Positions 8,626 to 16,581 of a stretch of 64,000 bases of DNA are shown in pieces. Where the stretch lies: positions 1,116,001 through 1,180,000 of the forward strand of contig JAXGMA010000001.1 in assembly GCA_040768905.1 (NCBI GenBank). Reading direction: 5' to 3'. Under the pieces are notes generated by a model that worked only from the letters and a program-made list of their open reading frames with translations, was not told where the DNA came from and did not search any database. Made by a program: the position numbers and the translations under genes. Position 1 is the first letter of the stretch. Each line of letters starts with the position of its first letter. Source of the DNA: SZUA-584 sp040768905 (GTDB taxonomy: Bacteria; Bacillota; Clostridia; Christensenellales; SZUA-584).

Positions 8626-9307
8626 CCCCGTCACCTCCCGAAAGCGAGTGGAGCAGCGGCCTCAGCGCCTTTTCATATTTGCCGGCGCCGGTATCCCGCA
8701 CCCACGGCAGTTGGGCGGCGAATGCCAGGCCGCCGGCCTTTTCCACGCCGCCAATGTCGTGATCCGGCCGCGCCATCGACGCGACGGGCAGGATGCGTTC
8801 CAGCGCGTCCATCCGCTCCAACAGCGGCTTTACGGACAGGAACCAGCACAGTCCCTGCGGGGTCGGCACGATGGGCAGGATGATGTGGCCGGCATCCAGC
8901 GCCGCAGGCAGGAACGGGTCGCCGCGCTGGCCCGAAACATCGAGGATGATCGTATCCGCCCGCTCGGCGCAGCGGTCGACGAAGTTGCGCGCGCCGCCCT
9001 CCGCGCCCAGGCCAAGCTCATATGACAGGAAATCGTCGCCGTCCCGCAGGCCGGCATAGAACAGGCCCTTATGGTCCGGGTGCTGGCACAGGTACGGACG
9101 GATGTCGGTCACGACCGCGCCGGTCAGCGCGTGCCCCAGGGGTTTCATCCCTTTTTTGACTTCGCCTGGACACCTCACGGGCAACATCGGTTGGGTCAGG
9201 TCGGTGTCAATAACGATGCAGACACCCTTCTTTGAAAAGAAAACGCCCAGCGCGTCGCTGAGCACGGTCTTGCCGACGCCGTCGCGCCCCCATATGGCAA
9301 TCATCAT
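8618..9307 (-). CDS. TadZ/CpaE-like P-loop ATPase (MinD/ParA superfamily)
   Basis: A 229-residue protein starting MMIAIWGRDGVGKT, a deviant Walker A at the extreme N-terminus as in MinD/ParA relatives. It contains TIILDVSGQRGD (about residues 118-129), the hydrophobic strand ending in Asp that serves as Walker B. TadZ/CpaE proteins localise Tad machines at the pole. The open frame extends far upstream over cpaB, but the true start is ATG 9307 (or 9304) behind CGGAGGCGG, overlapping the cpaB stop as TGATG. It lacks the N-terminal receiver-like domain of classical CpaE. Confidence 0.75.
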   Translation of the reverse strand: MMIAIWGRDGVGKTVLSDALGVFFSKKGVCIVIDTDLTQPMLPVRCPGEVKKGMKPLGHALTGAVVTDIRPYLCQHPDHKGLFYAGLRDGDDFLSYELGLGAEGGARNFVDRCAERADTIILDVSGQRGDPFLPAALDAGHIILPIVPTPQGLCWFLSVKPLLERMDALERILPVASMARPDHDIGGVEKAGGLAFAAQLPWVRDTGAGKYEKALRPLLHSLSGGDGDA

Positions 9308-10077
9308 CAGTCCGCCTCCGTTCCCACCAGCACCTTGCCTTCTTCCGGGATGTACGCCGCAGACGATTCGCCCCGCGCGACAAAGGCCAGGTGGATGACG
9401 CTGCTCTGTTCCAACTCCGCCAGCCTGAGCGCCTGCTCCGGCGTCACGTAGAAGGAGACGGTGACGGGCAGCTCGTTCTTCTCGCCCTCCGAGGGCCGGG
9501 CGCTGACATGGGCGTCCGCGGCGGCGTTGGTGGTCACCATGCAGACCTCGAGGGTTTCCAGGCCCGGAACCACCGTCGTTCTGGCGGTCTGTACCGTCGT
9601 ATCGGCATCCGGGTCGAGGCCCAGCGATTGATTGGCATTTTTGGCCGTGGCCATGACCGCCACGATATCGCCGGGCAGCAGCCGGCCGGACACGCCCGCG
9701 GCCAGGCTGGGCAGCGTCACCGAGACGACCTGTTTTCCTTTTTCCGGCGCTGCGGCCATGGCGTCCATAGCCTCCAGACTTGAGGACAGCTTGGCCGCGG
9801 TCAGCACATCCCCGGCGTACAGATCGGACGCTGCGTATTTGCCAACCGCGTCGGACGGGTTTGCGACCGCACCGGTGAAGGCGCTTTTCGGCAGTTCCTG
9901 GGTTGTTATCATGTCGGTGGTGAGCTGTGTGCCGGCCTGTACAGTCATCTTCATGACCAGCACCGGCCGGGTTTCGGCAGTATTGTTGGCGAAGGCCGGC
10001 AGAATGACGAAGCCGGCCACCAGGCCGGCCACGATGCACAGTATGCCGAGAAACACCCTGTTCTTGAAAATCTTCAT
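9307..10077 (-). CDS. CpaB-family pilus assembly protein (SAF domain)
   Basis: A 256-residue protein with an N-terminal membrane helix (about residues 8-30, ending PAFA) followed by a SAF domain (about 40-110) with the characteristic VLVMKMTVQAGTQL and YAGDVLTAAKL blocks, and a C-terminal CpaB/RcpC-like domain. RcpC/CpaB proteins sit in the periplasm or cell-wall space and stabilise or guide the Flp pilus. ATG 10077 is preceded by AAGGAGGTATAAC. It heads the Tad-like cluster and is translationally coupled to the TadZ-like gene. Confidence 0.8.
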   Translation of the reverse strand: MKIFKNRVFLGILCIVAGLVAGFVILPAFANNTAETRPVLVMKMTVQAGTQLTTDMITTQELPKSAFTGAVANPSDAVGKYAASDLYAGDVLTAAKLSSSLEAMDAMAAAPEKGKQVVSVTLPSLAAGVSGRLLPGDIVAVMATAKNANQSLGLDPDADTTVQTARTTVVPGLETLEVCMVTTNAAADAHVSARPSEGEKNELPVTVSFYVTPEQALRLAELEQSSVIHLAFVARGESSAAYIPEEGKVLVGTEAD

Positions 10078-10100
10078 GTTATACCTCCTTATGTTTTTTG

Positions 10101-10643
10101 TCAGCGCGCCGGCCCGTTCTTTTTCTTGTGCCGGGGCTTTTTGATATCATCGAACCGCATTTGAAGCCAGGGCGGGCGCTCCGCCTGCTCCGCCTCGATG
10201 CGGGTGCGCTGTACCGCTTCGAACAGCGTCCGGACGGGGATGCCGTTCTGCTTGCAGCCCTGGACAATGCCCGCAAAGTAGCCTTGATGCGGCTCCGCGG
10301 GATCGAGGCAGAATTCCCGCGCCATGATGTAAACCATAACGGAGTACCGTTGTCCGTCCCGGTCCCGCACGGTCACCTGTTCCTTGCCATACAAGCGGGG
10401 ATACCCTTCGTATCGATCCAAGGCCAGTTCACAGACCGGGGTGATCTTCCAAAGCAGGCCGTAGACCTTCTCACCCTGGGCGGGGATAATGGTTGCCACG
10501 CCGAAGTGTCCGGCGCCGCCCCGAAAAGCCAGCCGGTAATCGTCCAGCGCCACCGTGCAAACCGGCGTCGCCGCCGGGCAGCGGACGGCCATCTGCTCCA
10601 GGTTGATATTGCTGCCGTAAGCGAAGTACAGTTGTTCGTCCAT
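10101..10643 (-). CDS. Gamma-glutamylcyclotransferase / AIG2-like protein
   Basis: A 180-residue GGCT-fold protein. YFAYGSNIN at residues 6-14 is the substrate-loop signature, and the acidic residue in LDRYEGYP (about residues 75-82) fits the catalytic Glu position. The family opens gamma-glutamyl amide linkages by forming 5-oxoproline. The C-terminal 30 residues are basic (KKPRHKKKN). It overlaps the preceding small gene as TGATG. Its neighbour is an amidoligase, a pairing described for peptide-tag or metabolite ligation systems, so it may reverse or edit amide links made by that enzyme; the specific substrate is unknown. Confidence 0.8.
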   Translation of the reverse strand: MDEQLYFAYGSNINLEQMAVRCPAATPVCTVALDDYRLAFRGGAGHFGVATIIPAQGEKVYGLLWKITPVCELALDRYEGYPRLYGKEQVTVRDRDGQRYSVMVYIMAREFCLDPAEPHQGYFAGIVQGCKQNGIPVRTLFEAVQRTRIEAEQAERPPWLQMRFDDIKKPRHKKKNGPAR

Positions 10644-10894
10644 CAGGCATCCTCCAGTATTTCAAGCGCGTCGATCTCCGCCAACCGCTCCAGCAACGCC
10701 CTGGCCCGGACGTCCAGGCTGCCTTCCGGCAGGGGACAGGGCATATCCGTCAGCCGGATAAAGCTGTCGCGTATGCAGCGCAGAAAACTCTCCGTGCTCG
10801 GGAACTCGTCCCTGCGGAAGTTTTTTTCCCGCAGATCGTCGATGATCTTGGCGGGCGCGCCCTCGAACACTTCTTCCTCAAATATGATTTTCAC
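10643..10894 (-). CDS. Small acidic unknown protein between amidoligase and cyclotransferase
   Basis: An 83-residue protein if it starts at GTG 10894, behind AAGGA; a longer form starting at 10945 would overlap the amidoligase gene and is less likely. It begins VKIIFEEEVFEG and ends EIDALEILEDA, is rich in Glu/Asp/Leu, and shows no membrane segment or cysteine. I do not recognise the family. It lies between an amidoligase and a cyclotransferase and is coupled to the latter, so it is a candidate regulator or protein substrate of that pair. The C-terminal acidic tail is a possible acceptor; that is speculation. Confidence 0.6.
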   Translation of the reverse strand: MKIIFEEEVFEGAPAKIIDDLREKNFRRDEFPSTESFLRCIRDSFIRLTDMPCPLPEGSLDVRARALLERLAEIDALEILEDA

Positions 10895-10901
10895 GCTGCT
10901 T

Positions 10902-11867
10902 TCACCGTCCTTCTCGGTTTTTTTTCTTGTTTTTATTGACCTCATAGGTGTCCTTATCGTAGCGCCAGGCGCGGTCGCCCTCGAGGTTGGCCAGCAAATG
11001 CTCCCGCGTGGATTTGAATTCCTCGCCGTTAAGTCCCAGGCGCAGCAGCCATGTTCGGAACGTGAACGCCGGGTTGTCGCTCTCGGTGCGTTTCATGACC
11101 GTGCTGCGCTGGGCGATGGCCTGTGCCGACATCGCCAGGCACAGGTTCACATACGCGCGGGCGCGCCCGGCGTGCAGGGTGGCGTTGAAGCAGCGGAACT
11201 CCACCGTGCCCCTGTAAAACACCGAATGCAAGTTTAGCGCGTAATACCGTGTATCATTGTAATGGTCTGTGCGCCTGCCGTGATCGCCTTCATACCAGAT
11301 GCTCTCCAGCCGGGTCAGGTCTTTGGTTTCATCCGCGGAAAGCCGCCTTGCCCGCTGCAGCATGGGTTCGCGCACCTTCCGACACCAGCGGGACGCCCTG
11401 GTTTCATTCACCTTGAGCGCCTTGAACAGCATATCTTCCTTCTGATACATGATGCCGATCAGGTTCTTCAGCGAGTTTCTGTTATGATTGGCCGCGTCGA
11501 TGTGAACGTGCAGCCCGCAGGAGCTGTTTACTTTTGCCCCAGCTTCACGCAGCGCCCGGATCACCTCCTGCAGCTTGGGGATTTCGTCATATGTCAGCGG
11601 AGGCGAAACGAGCTCCACCGCATAGTCCCGACCCGCGGGTACGCTGGCGTTCTTGCCCGTTACCCGTTCGCAGTGGATGCTGGCGTCGCTCATCAGCTTC
11701 CACGCCTTTCCTTCCCGGTCCGTCACCTCCCAGGCGTCGTATCCGTCGCCGACATACCGGGGGATGGATTCAAACAAACCCGAGATTGTTTCGGCCGCCT
11801 GCTTGCGGGTGATGCCGGTCATCTCGTCCTCAACGCCGAATTGCTGCTCTTTCATGGACGTGATCAT
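10902..11867 (-). CDS. Amidoligase-family enzyme (PF12224-like)
   Basis: A 321-residue COOH-NH2 ligase of the glutamine-synthetase-like fold. Diagnostic blocks are ELVSPPLTYDE (about residues 84-94), SCGLHVHID (about 115-123) with the metal-binding histidines, RYYALNLHS (about 208-216) and TVEFRCFNATL (about 221-231). Such enzymes condense a carboxylate with an amine using ATP. The start at ATG 11867 overlaps the previous stop as ATGA; a second in-frame ATG four codons on is possible. The C-terminus is lysine-rich. Flanked by a small acidic protein and a gamma-glutamylcyclotransferase, it looks like part of an amide-ligation module carried by the mobile element. Confidence 0.85.
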   Translation of the reverse strand: MITSMKEQQFGVEDEMTGITRKQAAETISGLFESIPRYVGDGYDAWEVTDREGKAWKLMSDASIHCERVTGKNASVPAGRDYAVELVSPPLTYDEIPKLQEVIRALREAGAKVNSSCGLHVHIDAANHNRNSLKNLIGIMYQKEDMLFKALKVNETRASRWCRKVREPMLQRARRLSADETKDLTRLESIWYEGDHGRRTDHYNDTRYYALNLHSVFYRGTVEFRCFNATLHAGRARAYVNLCLAMSAQAIAQRSTVMKRTESDNPAFTFRTWLLRLGLNGEEFKSTREHLLANLEGDRAWRYDKDTYEVNKNKKKNREGR

Positions 11868-12247
11868 CTTCCGTACCCCCCTCGGCCTTTTTTATGGTTA
11901 GGGGGGTACGCTCGCTTTGATGGAATATCCGGAGCGCCGGCGCTGAACACATCCGCAAGAAACTTCTTACCGCCCGCGTTTACAGCCTTTTCAAAAGCCA
12001 CGCTGAAATCAGCGCATCGTATCTCTGCTTTCTTTGTAAAAGATGCCTCGCCTATATGCGGAATCGCGCCCTCGTATGTTCCAATGACAAATGTTCCGTC
12101 TTTGCCGGCCGCCATATATATCCCGTCCACGCCGCCCATATAGTAAAAGACGCCGCGACCGTTAAGCCTGTATATTTCATCTTCAGTCCATTTAAAACGG
12201 CTGTTCTCCGTTCTGGCCTGCCAAGCGACAAATTCCTCTTTATCCAT
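11864..12247 (-). CDS. Unknown 127-aa protein of the mobile element
   Basis: Start chosen at ATG 12247 with GGAGGGCGACGCAA upstream; it overlaps the end of the methyltransferase gene, and the longer frame to 12292 has no such site. The protein begins MDKEEFVAWQARTENSRFKW and has a central beta-rich stretch with GVFYYMGGVDGIYMAAGKDG and FVIGTYEGAIPHIGEA, suggesting a small sensor- or barrel-like fold. There is no signal peptide. I do not recognise the family. It overlaps the amidoligase start by four bases, so it is co-translated with that cassette. Confidence 0.6.
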   Translation of the reverse strand: MDKEEFVAWQARTENSRFKWTEDEIYRLNGRGVFYYMGGVDGIYMAAGKDGTFVIGTYEGAIPHIGEASFTKKAEIRCADFSVAFEKAVNAGGKKFLADVFSAGAPDIPSKRAYPPNHKKGRGGYGR

Positions 12248-13523
12248 TTGCGTCGCCCTCCTGCTCCTGCGTGATGGATTCGTGTATGGCATGGAGCCTA
12301 ACGCCGATGGCGTGGACGACGTTGACGGTCACCGAGTTGCCTGCCTGCTTGTACGCCTGGGAATCGGACACCACGGCCAGAACCCGGTCGATCTGATCCT
12401 CATCAAAGCCCTGCAGCCGGAAACACTCCCTGGGTGTCAGCCGCCTTATGCGGCCATACCGTTCCATCACGCCCTGGGGCTGGCAGGTCAGCGTTTGGGA
12501 TACGCCTTTGCCTACGCGCCCGCGCTTTTTCCCGCTGCCGGGGTAGCTGATATTCACGCCGTCGCCCGGTTTTGCTTCCGAATATCCTTTTTTCGTTCCT
12601 TCTTTTATGAGCAAAACACCCGACAGTTCGCCCTTATGGTGGCTCATACCGGATTTCCCGTAGTTCGCCGTGATGCACCGAGCCGTATCCGTGATCCGCG
12701 GATTCCCGATGGTCATATCCACAAACACGGCGTTTTGGGTCTGGTTGCGGTTGAGGCCGCGGAAGTTGCTGGCGTTTAAGGCATACGCCGTGCCGAGTTT
12801 TTTGATCACGCCGTCCTTGCGGTTGTAGCCGACCGCGTACAGTCCCGTTTTGCCGCCCATGCCGCCCGTACCCGAAGTCAGGGTGCAGGCGAGTCCTTCG
12901 GCGCCGTAGATTCTTGCGCCCTGTCTTTTTCCGGCGAGGTGTACAAGAGCCTTTGGATTTGTTGGTCCGAAAGGAAATATTTTTCCGGCGCATCGCTCAT
13001 CAAGATATCCGATAATGAACAGGCGCCGTCTGGATTGGGGCACTCCGTGATCCTTAGAGTTGCGCAGAAACCATTCGCAGCAATACCCCAATCCGCACAG
13101 AACGGAGAGGATTTCTGCGAAGGCGCTTTGGCCGTCCGCTGTTTTTGAGCTGAGCAGGCCGGGCACATTTTCAAGCCAAAAATACGCAGGCTGTTTGGCT
13201 TGCAGTATTCGGGCAATTTCATAGAACAGAGCGCCTCGCGGATCGTCGAGAGATTTTCGCAATCCCGCGACGCTGTGGCTCTGGCAAGGAAAGCCCGCGC
13301 AAAGCAGGTCAAATCCGGGCATGGAAGCTGTGTTGATGGCTCTTGCGTCAGGATAGAACACCTCGCTTTCGTCGATGTCGTGCATGGCGCGGTAGCTCAA
13401 GTCGGCGTACTTGTCGATTTCACAATGGCCGATGCATTGAAAGCCGCCCGCGCGGTCGAGCCCGGCGCGGAAGCCGCCCACGCCGGCGAACAGGTCGAAA
13501 TATTTGATTTTGCTGATCCTCAT
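12240..13523 (-). CDS. DNA (cytosine-5)-methyltransferase
   Basis: A 427-residue C5-MTase. Motif I DLFAGVGGFRAGLDRAG is at residues 10-26, the catalytic motif IV GFPCQSHSVAG near 76-86, motif VI WLENVPGLL near 118-126, motif VIII QSRRRLFIIG near 163-172, and the C-terminal motifs IX/X (RRLTPRECFRLQGF, QAGNSVTVNVV) are intact, with a target-recognition region of about 170 residues between. ATG 13523 follows CGGAGGTGA. No restriction endonuclease gene is adjacent, so this is probably an orphan methyltransferase protecting or regulating the element. Target sequence cannot be predicted here. Confidence 0.92.
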   Translation of the reverse strand: MRISKIKYFDLFAGVGGFRAGLDRAGGFQCIGHCEIDKYADLSYRAMHDIDESEVFYPDARAINTASMPGFDLLCAGFPCQSHSVAGLRKSLDDPRGALFYEIARILQAKQPAYFWLENVPGLLSSKTADGQSAFAEILSVLCGLGYCCEWFLRNSKDHGVPQSRRRLFIIGYLDERCAGKIFPFGPTNPKALVHLAGKRQGARIYGAEGLACTLTSGTGGMGGKTGLYAVGYNRKDGVIKKLGTAYALNASNFRGLNRNQTQNAVFVDMTIGNPRITDTARCITANYGKSGMSHHKGELSGVLLIKEGTKKGYSEAKPGDGVNISYPGSGKKRGRVGKGVSQTLTCQPQGVMERYGRIRRLTPRECFRLQGFDEDQIDRVLAVVSDSQAYKQAGNSVTVNVVHAIGVRLHAIHESITQEQEGDANG

Positions 13524-13534
13524 TCACCTCCGTA

Positions 13535-13816
13535 TTACAGCGAAGCGAGAAAATCCATGATATCCTCGCGGATTTCCTCTGCCGTGTTTTCTTCTTTTGA
13601 AGGCTGGATTTGAGGCTGATAGTCTGAAAGCGCCTTTCTGACGGCGTTTGTAATGTGCCGTTCCAAATCATGCAATTGGGTTTCCCTATTGATCAGTCCA
13701 CACAGATACTCCATGCGCCGGCCTGCCGGGATGGCGGAGATGATCTCGAACGCCTTTTTTTGCTCCGGCCTTTGCATGGAGAACCGCAGGTGCAATCGCC
13801 GGGTATCTTCGCTCAT
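13535..13816 (-). CDS. ParR-like partition adaptor
   Basis: A 93-residue protein directly after, and overlapping by four bases, the ParM-like actin gene. It begins MSEDTRRLHLRFSM, a beta-strand-like start resembling ribbon-helix-helix DNA-binding proteins, then helical segments and an acidic tail (KEENTAEEIREDIMDFL). ParR proteins are small RHH proteins encoded just downstream of ParM that link the filament to the centromere, so position and length fit. No ParR signature can be proven by eye. ATG 13816 is preferred over the longer open frame, which runs into parM. Confidence 0.55.
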   Translation of the reverse strand: MSEDTRRLHLRFSMQRPEQKKAFEIISAIPAGRRMEYLCGLINRETQLHDLERHITNAVRKALSDYQPQIQPSKEENTAEEIREDIMDFLASL

Positions 13817-14736
13817 GGCACCGCCCGCTTGAGGGCGGTTTGCGCCGCGTACTCGTATCCAATGGCGTTGGCGGACACGCTGTCCATGATGATGGTCCGG
13901 CACAGCCCGTCCTCCGGCGCGACGTGCCGTTTCATAAGTCCGGCGCCGCCGCCCAAAAAGATCACCGGCATAGCGGTGGGATCGAACCCGCTTTCGGATA
14001 TGGCGGACAGCAGCTTTAGGGCGTACCGCCTGCCTTGTTCCTGTATCAAGGCTTTCGCCGCGCCGTCTATGGAGCAGGTTTCGCCCTTGAGTATGGTTTC
14101 GATCTGCGCCGCCGTCAGGGATTTGCCGGTATTGCGGCGCACCTGCTCCGCGATCTCGTCAAAGCAGCGGATCATACCAAGCTCCATGCTGCGGCAGGTA
14201 CCGGCGTCCGGGATGCCGTTATCCAGCCGCATCACGTCCACCGTCCACCCGCCGATGTCGCACAGGATAACAGAGGGCTCGCCCGCGATCAGGCGCATGT
14301 TGGACAATATGGCGGCATAGCCCTGGGGGTAGAGCAGCACGTCCCGTATCGTGATTTCATATTCCCGGCCTTCAAAAAGAAAACGCTCCGTTTTCCCACG
14401 GAGCAGGTACTGTTTGAATTTCCCCTTGTGCAGCCCAAACCCTGTGAGCGGCAGGCCCGCCGCCAGGATAATATCCGCCCGGTTCCCGCAAGCCCTGTGA
14501 TCCAGTTCTTTGGCGATGGCGGCCAGTGTCAGCAGGTAGAAGCTGTCGCCTATGGTTTTGTCCTTTAAGAGCGGCAGCCGCCCCGAGCCGCAGACGTAAT
14601 ATTTGCCGCCGTATTCCAGCACATTTTGCTTTGTGTACGGCTCGAAATCGTATTCCGTGATGCCGTTGGGGAAGGACGCGTTCCGCGTTTTGACCGCCGC
14701 GTTGCCGTGGTCGATCCCGATGATTTCGGTTTCCAT
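13813..14736 (-). CDS. ParM/StbA-like actin-family ATPase
   Basis: A 307-residue actin-like protein. GIDHGNAAVK near residues 6-15 is phosphate loop 1, ILCDIGGWTVDVMRL (about 166-180) is phosphate loop 2, and FLGGGAGLM near 267-275 is the adenosine motif. ParM proteins polymerise to push replicated plasmids apart. The start is ATG 14736 behind GGGAGGTGA; the upstream GTG at 14745 is part of that ribosome binding site. With the ParR-like gene downstream it forms a type II partition pair, suggesting the element has a circular, replicating stage. Confidence 0.82.
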   Translation of the reverse strand: METEIIGIDHGNAAVKTRNASFPNGITEYDFEPYTKQNVLEYGGKYYVCGSGRLPLLKDKTIGDSFYLLTLAAIAKELDHRACGNRADIILAAGLPLTGFGLHKGKFKQYLLRGKTERFLFEGREYEITIRDVLLYPQGYAAILSNMRLIAGEPSVILCDIGGWTVDVMRLDNGIPDAGTCRSMELGMIRCFDEIAEQVRRNTGKSLTAAQIETILKGETCSIDGAAKALIQEQGRRYALKLLSAISESGFDPTAMPVIFLGGGAGLMKRHVAPEDGLCRTIIMDSVSANAIGYEYAAQTALKRAVP

Positions 14737-14741
14737 ACAGT

Positions 14742-15059
14742 TCACCTCCCACGATTGGGCTTCGGTTCTGATTTTTGTTTATTCGGATGCTTCACGGCAG
14801 GACGATCCGGCTGCATCTGTGCCGCATCCTTTTCGTCACCGATTTTTCTCACCTGGTCTGCACCATAGACGATGCCGAGATGGGAGCCGCTGTCCCAAAT
14901 CGTATGTAAGGTACCCCCGTCATCGACAAAATCGACGCGGCCCTTGTCGCCGGGCTTCAGGCTGGTATATGGATCATCCATTGAAACGAGTTCTACCCGC
15001 GTGCCTTTCGGATACATCTCCCGAAGACGCGCAACGGTTTCTTTTGATGGGAATCGCAT
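14742..15059 (-). CDS. DUF4314-family protein
   Basis: A 105-residue protein. The N-terminal 70 residues match DUF4314 as I know it: a helix (VARLREMYPKGTRVEL), then MDDPYTSLKPGDKGRVDFVDDGGTLHTIWDSGSHLGIVYGADQV in a small beta-barrel arrangement (about 24-71). The C-terminal tail is basic, proline-rich and probably disordered. DUF4314 genes are common in conjugative elements of Clostridia; their function is not established. It lies immediately upstream of the parM-like gene. Confidence 0.72.
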   Translation of the reverse strand: MRFPSKETVARLREMYPKGTRVELVSMDDPYTSLKPGDKGRVDFVDDGGTLHTIWDSGSHLGIVYGADQVRKIGDEKDAAQMQPDRPAVKHPNKQKSEPKPNRGR

Positions 15060-15065
15060 AATGCT

Positions 15066-15473
15066 TCACCTCCCGCGAAACAGTCTTTGACGGATGCCGG
15101 CCAGCACGTTCTGCCGCTCCTTCACCTTGCCGGATGTGCTCTCCAGGCTGGAGATGCATCCGCGCAGCCGGTGTTGGAGCTTGCTCAGTACCTTTGGATC
15201 GTTGCAGGCGTCCACCACGATATATTCCATGCCGTTCTCTGTTCTGGCAGCCAGTATTTCACGCTTGCCTTTCCCGTCGCGCACTTCGGCTATGAAGCGC
15301 TGCCCGACAGACAGGCGGTAAGCCCGCTGCAGTTCTTCGGGGCTGCGACGGATGCCGTGCCTGGCCAGAATGCCGTCCATGCGCTCCGCGCTGATCTTCA
15401 TGTCCTCCGACAGAACGGAATATATCTCCGCTTTAGCTCTGTTCCGGGCAGCTTTCGCGGACGGCCTCCTCAT
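15066..15473 (-). CDS. Unknown basic protein of the mobile element
   Basis: A 135-residue, strongly basic protein (MRRPSAKAARNRAKAE at the start, RQRLFRGR at the end). The ATG at 15473 is nine bases from AACAGGAGG; the frame extends to 15494 but with poor support, and even the chosen start overlaps the ParB-like gene by about 40 bases. The middle has a strand pattern, RFIAEVRDGKGKREILAAR, and the C-terminal part is a long helix with SKLQHRLRGCISSLESTSGKVKER spread over about residues 90-115. Family not recognised; nucleic-acid binding is plausible from charge only. Confidence 0.6.
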   Translation of the reverse strand: MRRPSAKAARNRAKAEIYSVLSEDMKISAERMDGILARHGIRRSPEELQRAYRLSVGQRFIAEVRDGKGKREILAARTENGMEYIVVDACNDPKVLSKLQHRLRGCISSLESTSGKVKERQNVLAGIRQRLFRGR

Positions 15474-16581
15474 ACGGCTCAACCTCCTGTTCATGAATCT
15501 TTCTCAATATTTCAGCAATTTGCGAGAACACGGCGGCCGCGTTTTCCGCTTCCCCGATCAATCCGCTGATCTCATCCTTGCGGATGCCCGCCCATTCGAT
15601 CCAGACGCGCACTTCACGTTCAGCGCCATTGATATCCGCCACACATTCGAAAGCGGCGTTGTAGGCTTTTGCGACATCCGCGTTATCGTCCACGGCCTGG
15701 GACTTCTTCCGGTAATCCGCTTCGAGCCCGGCCAGACTTTCGGCGTCAGCGGCGGCGGCTTCGCGCACATCTTCGGGCATCTCCAGCAGCGTCCGCGCCA
15801 CTTCCTTGCCGCCGTTGACGGACAGTTCGCCACCGCCCAGCGCAGCGCGGATGGCATCCGCGGCTCCTTCGTCGCTTTTGACCAGTGCGTTCATATCATC
15901 CAGGCTGATGTCAAAGGCGGCTTTGTAGTCCTTGCGTTGTTTGGCAAGCTCGACAGCGCGCTCTGCCGCCGCGTCCCGCGCTTCCTCCGGCAGCTTTTCC
16001 AGCAGGCGGGTGATGTTATATCCCGCGTTGACCGACAGATCGCCATTATCCAGGGCATCCTTCACAGGGGTGGGGGCGCGCTCGTCGATCTGGATGATTT
16101 TGTTCATCGTGTCGCGCCCGACGTCTGCCGTATCCGCGAGTATTTGAGTTGTATCATGGCCGGAATCACCTTTATCTGAATTCAGATAAAGGTCTGTGCG
16201 TTCACCTTGCGTTTCCTTGGCCTTGGCCTCCAGTTCCGGTTTCAGCTTAAGCGCGATTTGCCCAAGCTCCCACGCCGACAGGTTGCGCCGGGCTTTCTGC
16301 GTATCCAGCGCCCAGCGCTGCGCTTCCAAGTCATCCTCAAAAGCGAATACGGCCATCCGGTAGGGAATGCCGTGTTTTTCGCATATCTCATAGCGGTGGT
16401 GACCGTCGATGATGACGGTGTTTTCATTGACAATGATGTGGCTGTAGCAGCCGTTCTGCAGGATATCCGCTTCCAGGGCGGCGTACTGCTCGTCCGAGAG
16501 CGGGGGCAGAAGACCGGCAAACGCCGGCGCGGTGGCCGGCGTTTGCTCCGTGGACTCATATGTTATGCCTGTGTTTTTCAT
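15433..16581 (-). CDS. ParB-like nuclease/partition domain protein
   Basis: A 382-residue protein with an N-terminal ParB/Srx domain: LPPLSDEQYAALEADI (about 25-40) then IIVNENTVIIDGHHRYEIC (about 49-67), the substrate-loop and GHHR motif of ParB-N domains, followed by ARRNLSAWELGQIA, typical of plasmid ParB relatives. The C-terminal 200 residues are helical, acidic and rich in Ala and Glu, with internally similar segments (DLSVNAGYNITRLLEKLPEEARDAAA and ELSVNGGKEVARTLLEMPEDVREAAA, quoted in part), indicating an internal repeat. Its start overlaps the SSB stop (ATGA). Confidence 0.8.
   Translation of the reverse strand: MKNTGITYESTEQTPATAPAFAGLLPPLSDEQYAALEADILQNGCYSHIIVNENTVIIDGHHRYEICEKHGIPYRMAVFAFEDDLEAQRWALDTQKARRNLSAWELGQIALKLKPELEAKAKETQGERTDLYLNSDKGDSGHDTTQILADTADVGRDTMNKIIQIDERAPTPVKDALDNGDLSVNAGYNITRLLEKLPEEARDAAAERAVELAKQRKDYKAAFDISLDDMNALVKSDEGAADAIRAALGGGELSVNGGKEVARTLLEMPEDVREAAAADAESLAGLEADYRKKSQAVDDNADVAKAYNAAFECVADINGAEREVRVWIEWAGIRKDEISGLIGEAENAAAVFSQIAEILRKIHEQEVEPYEEAVRESCPEQS

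Noticed and set aside
9308..10039. Extension of the TadZ-like frame upstream through cpaB
   Set aside because: The N-terminal Walker A and ribosome binding site fix the start at 9307, and the extension is Arg/Gly-rich nonsense.
11262..12143. A 293-codon plus-strand frame across the amidoligase
   Set aside because: Its complement matches the amidoligase and its upstream neighbour with conserved motifs; the frame is a by-product of high G+C.
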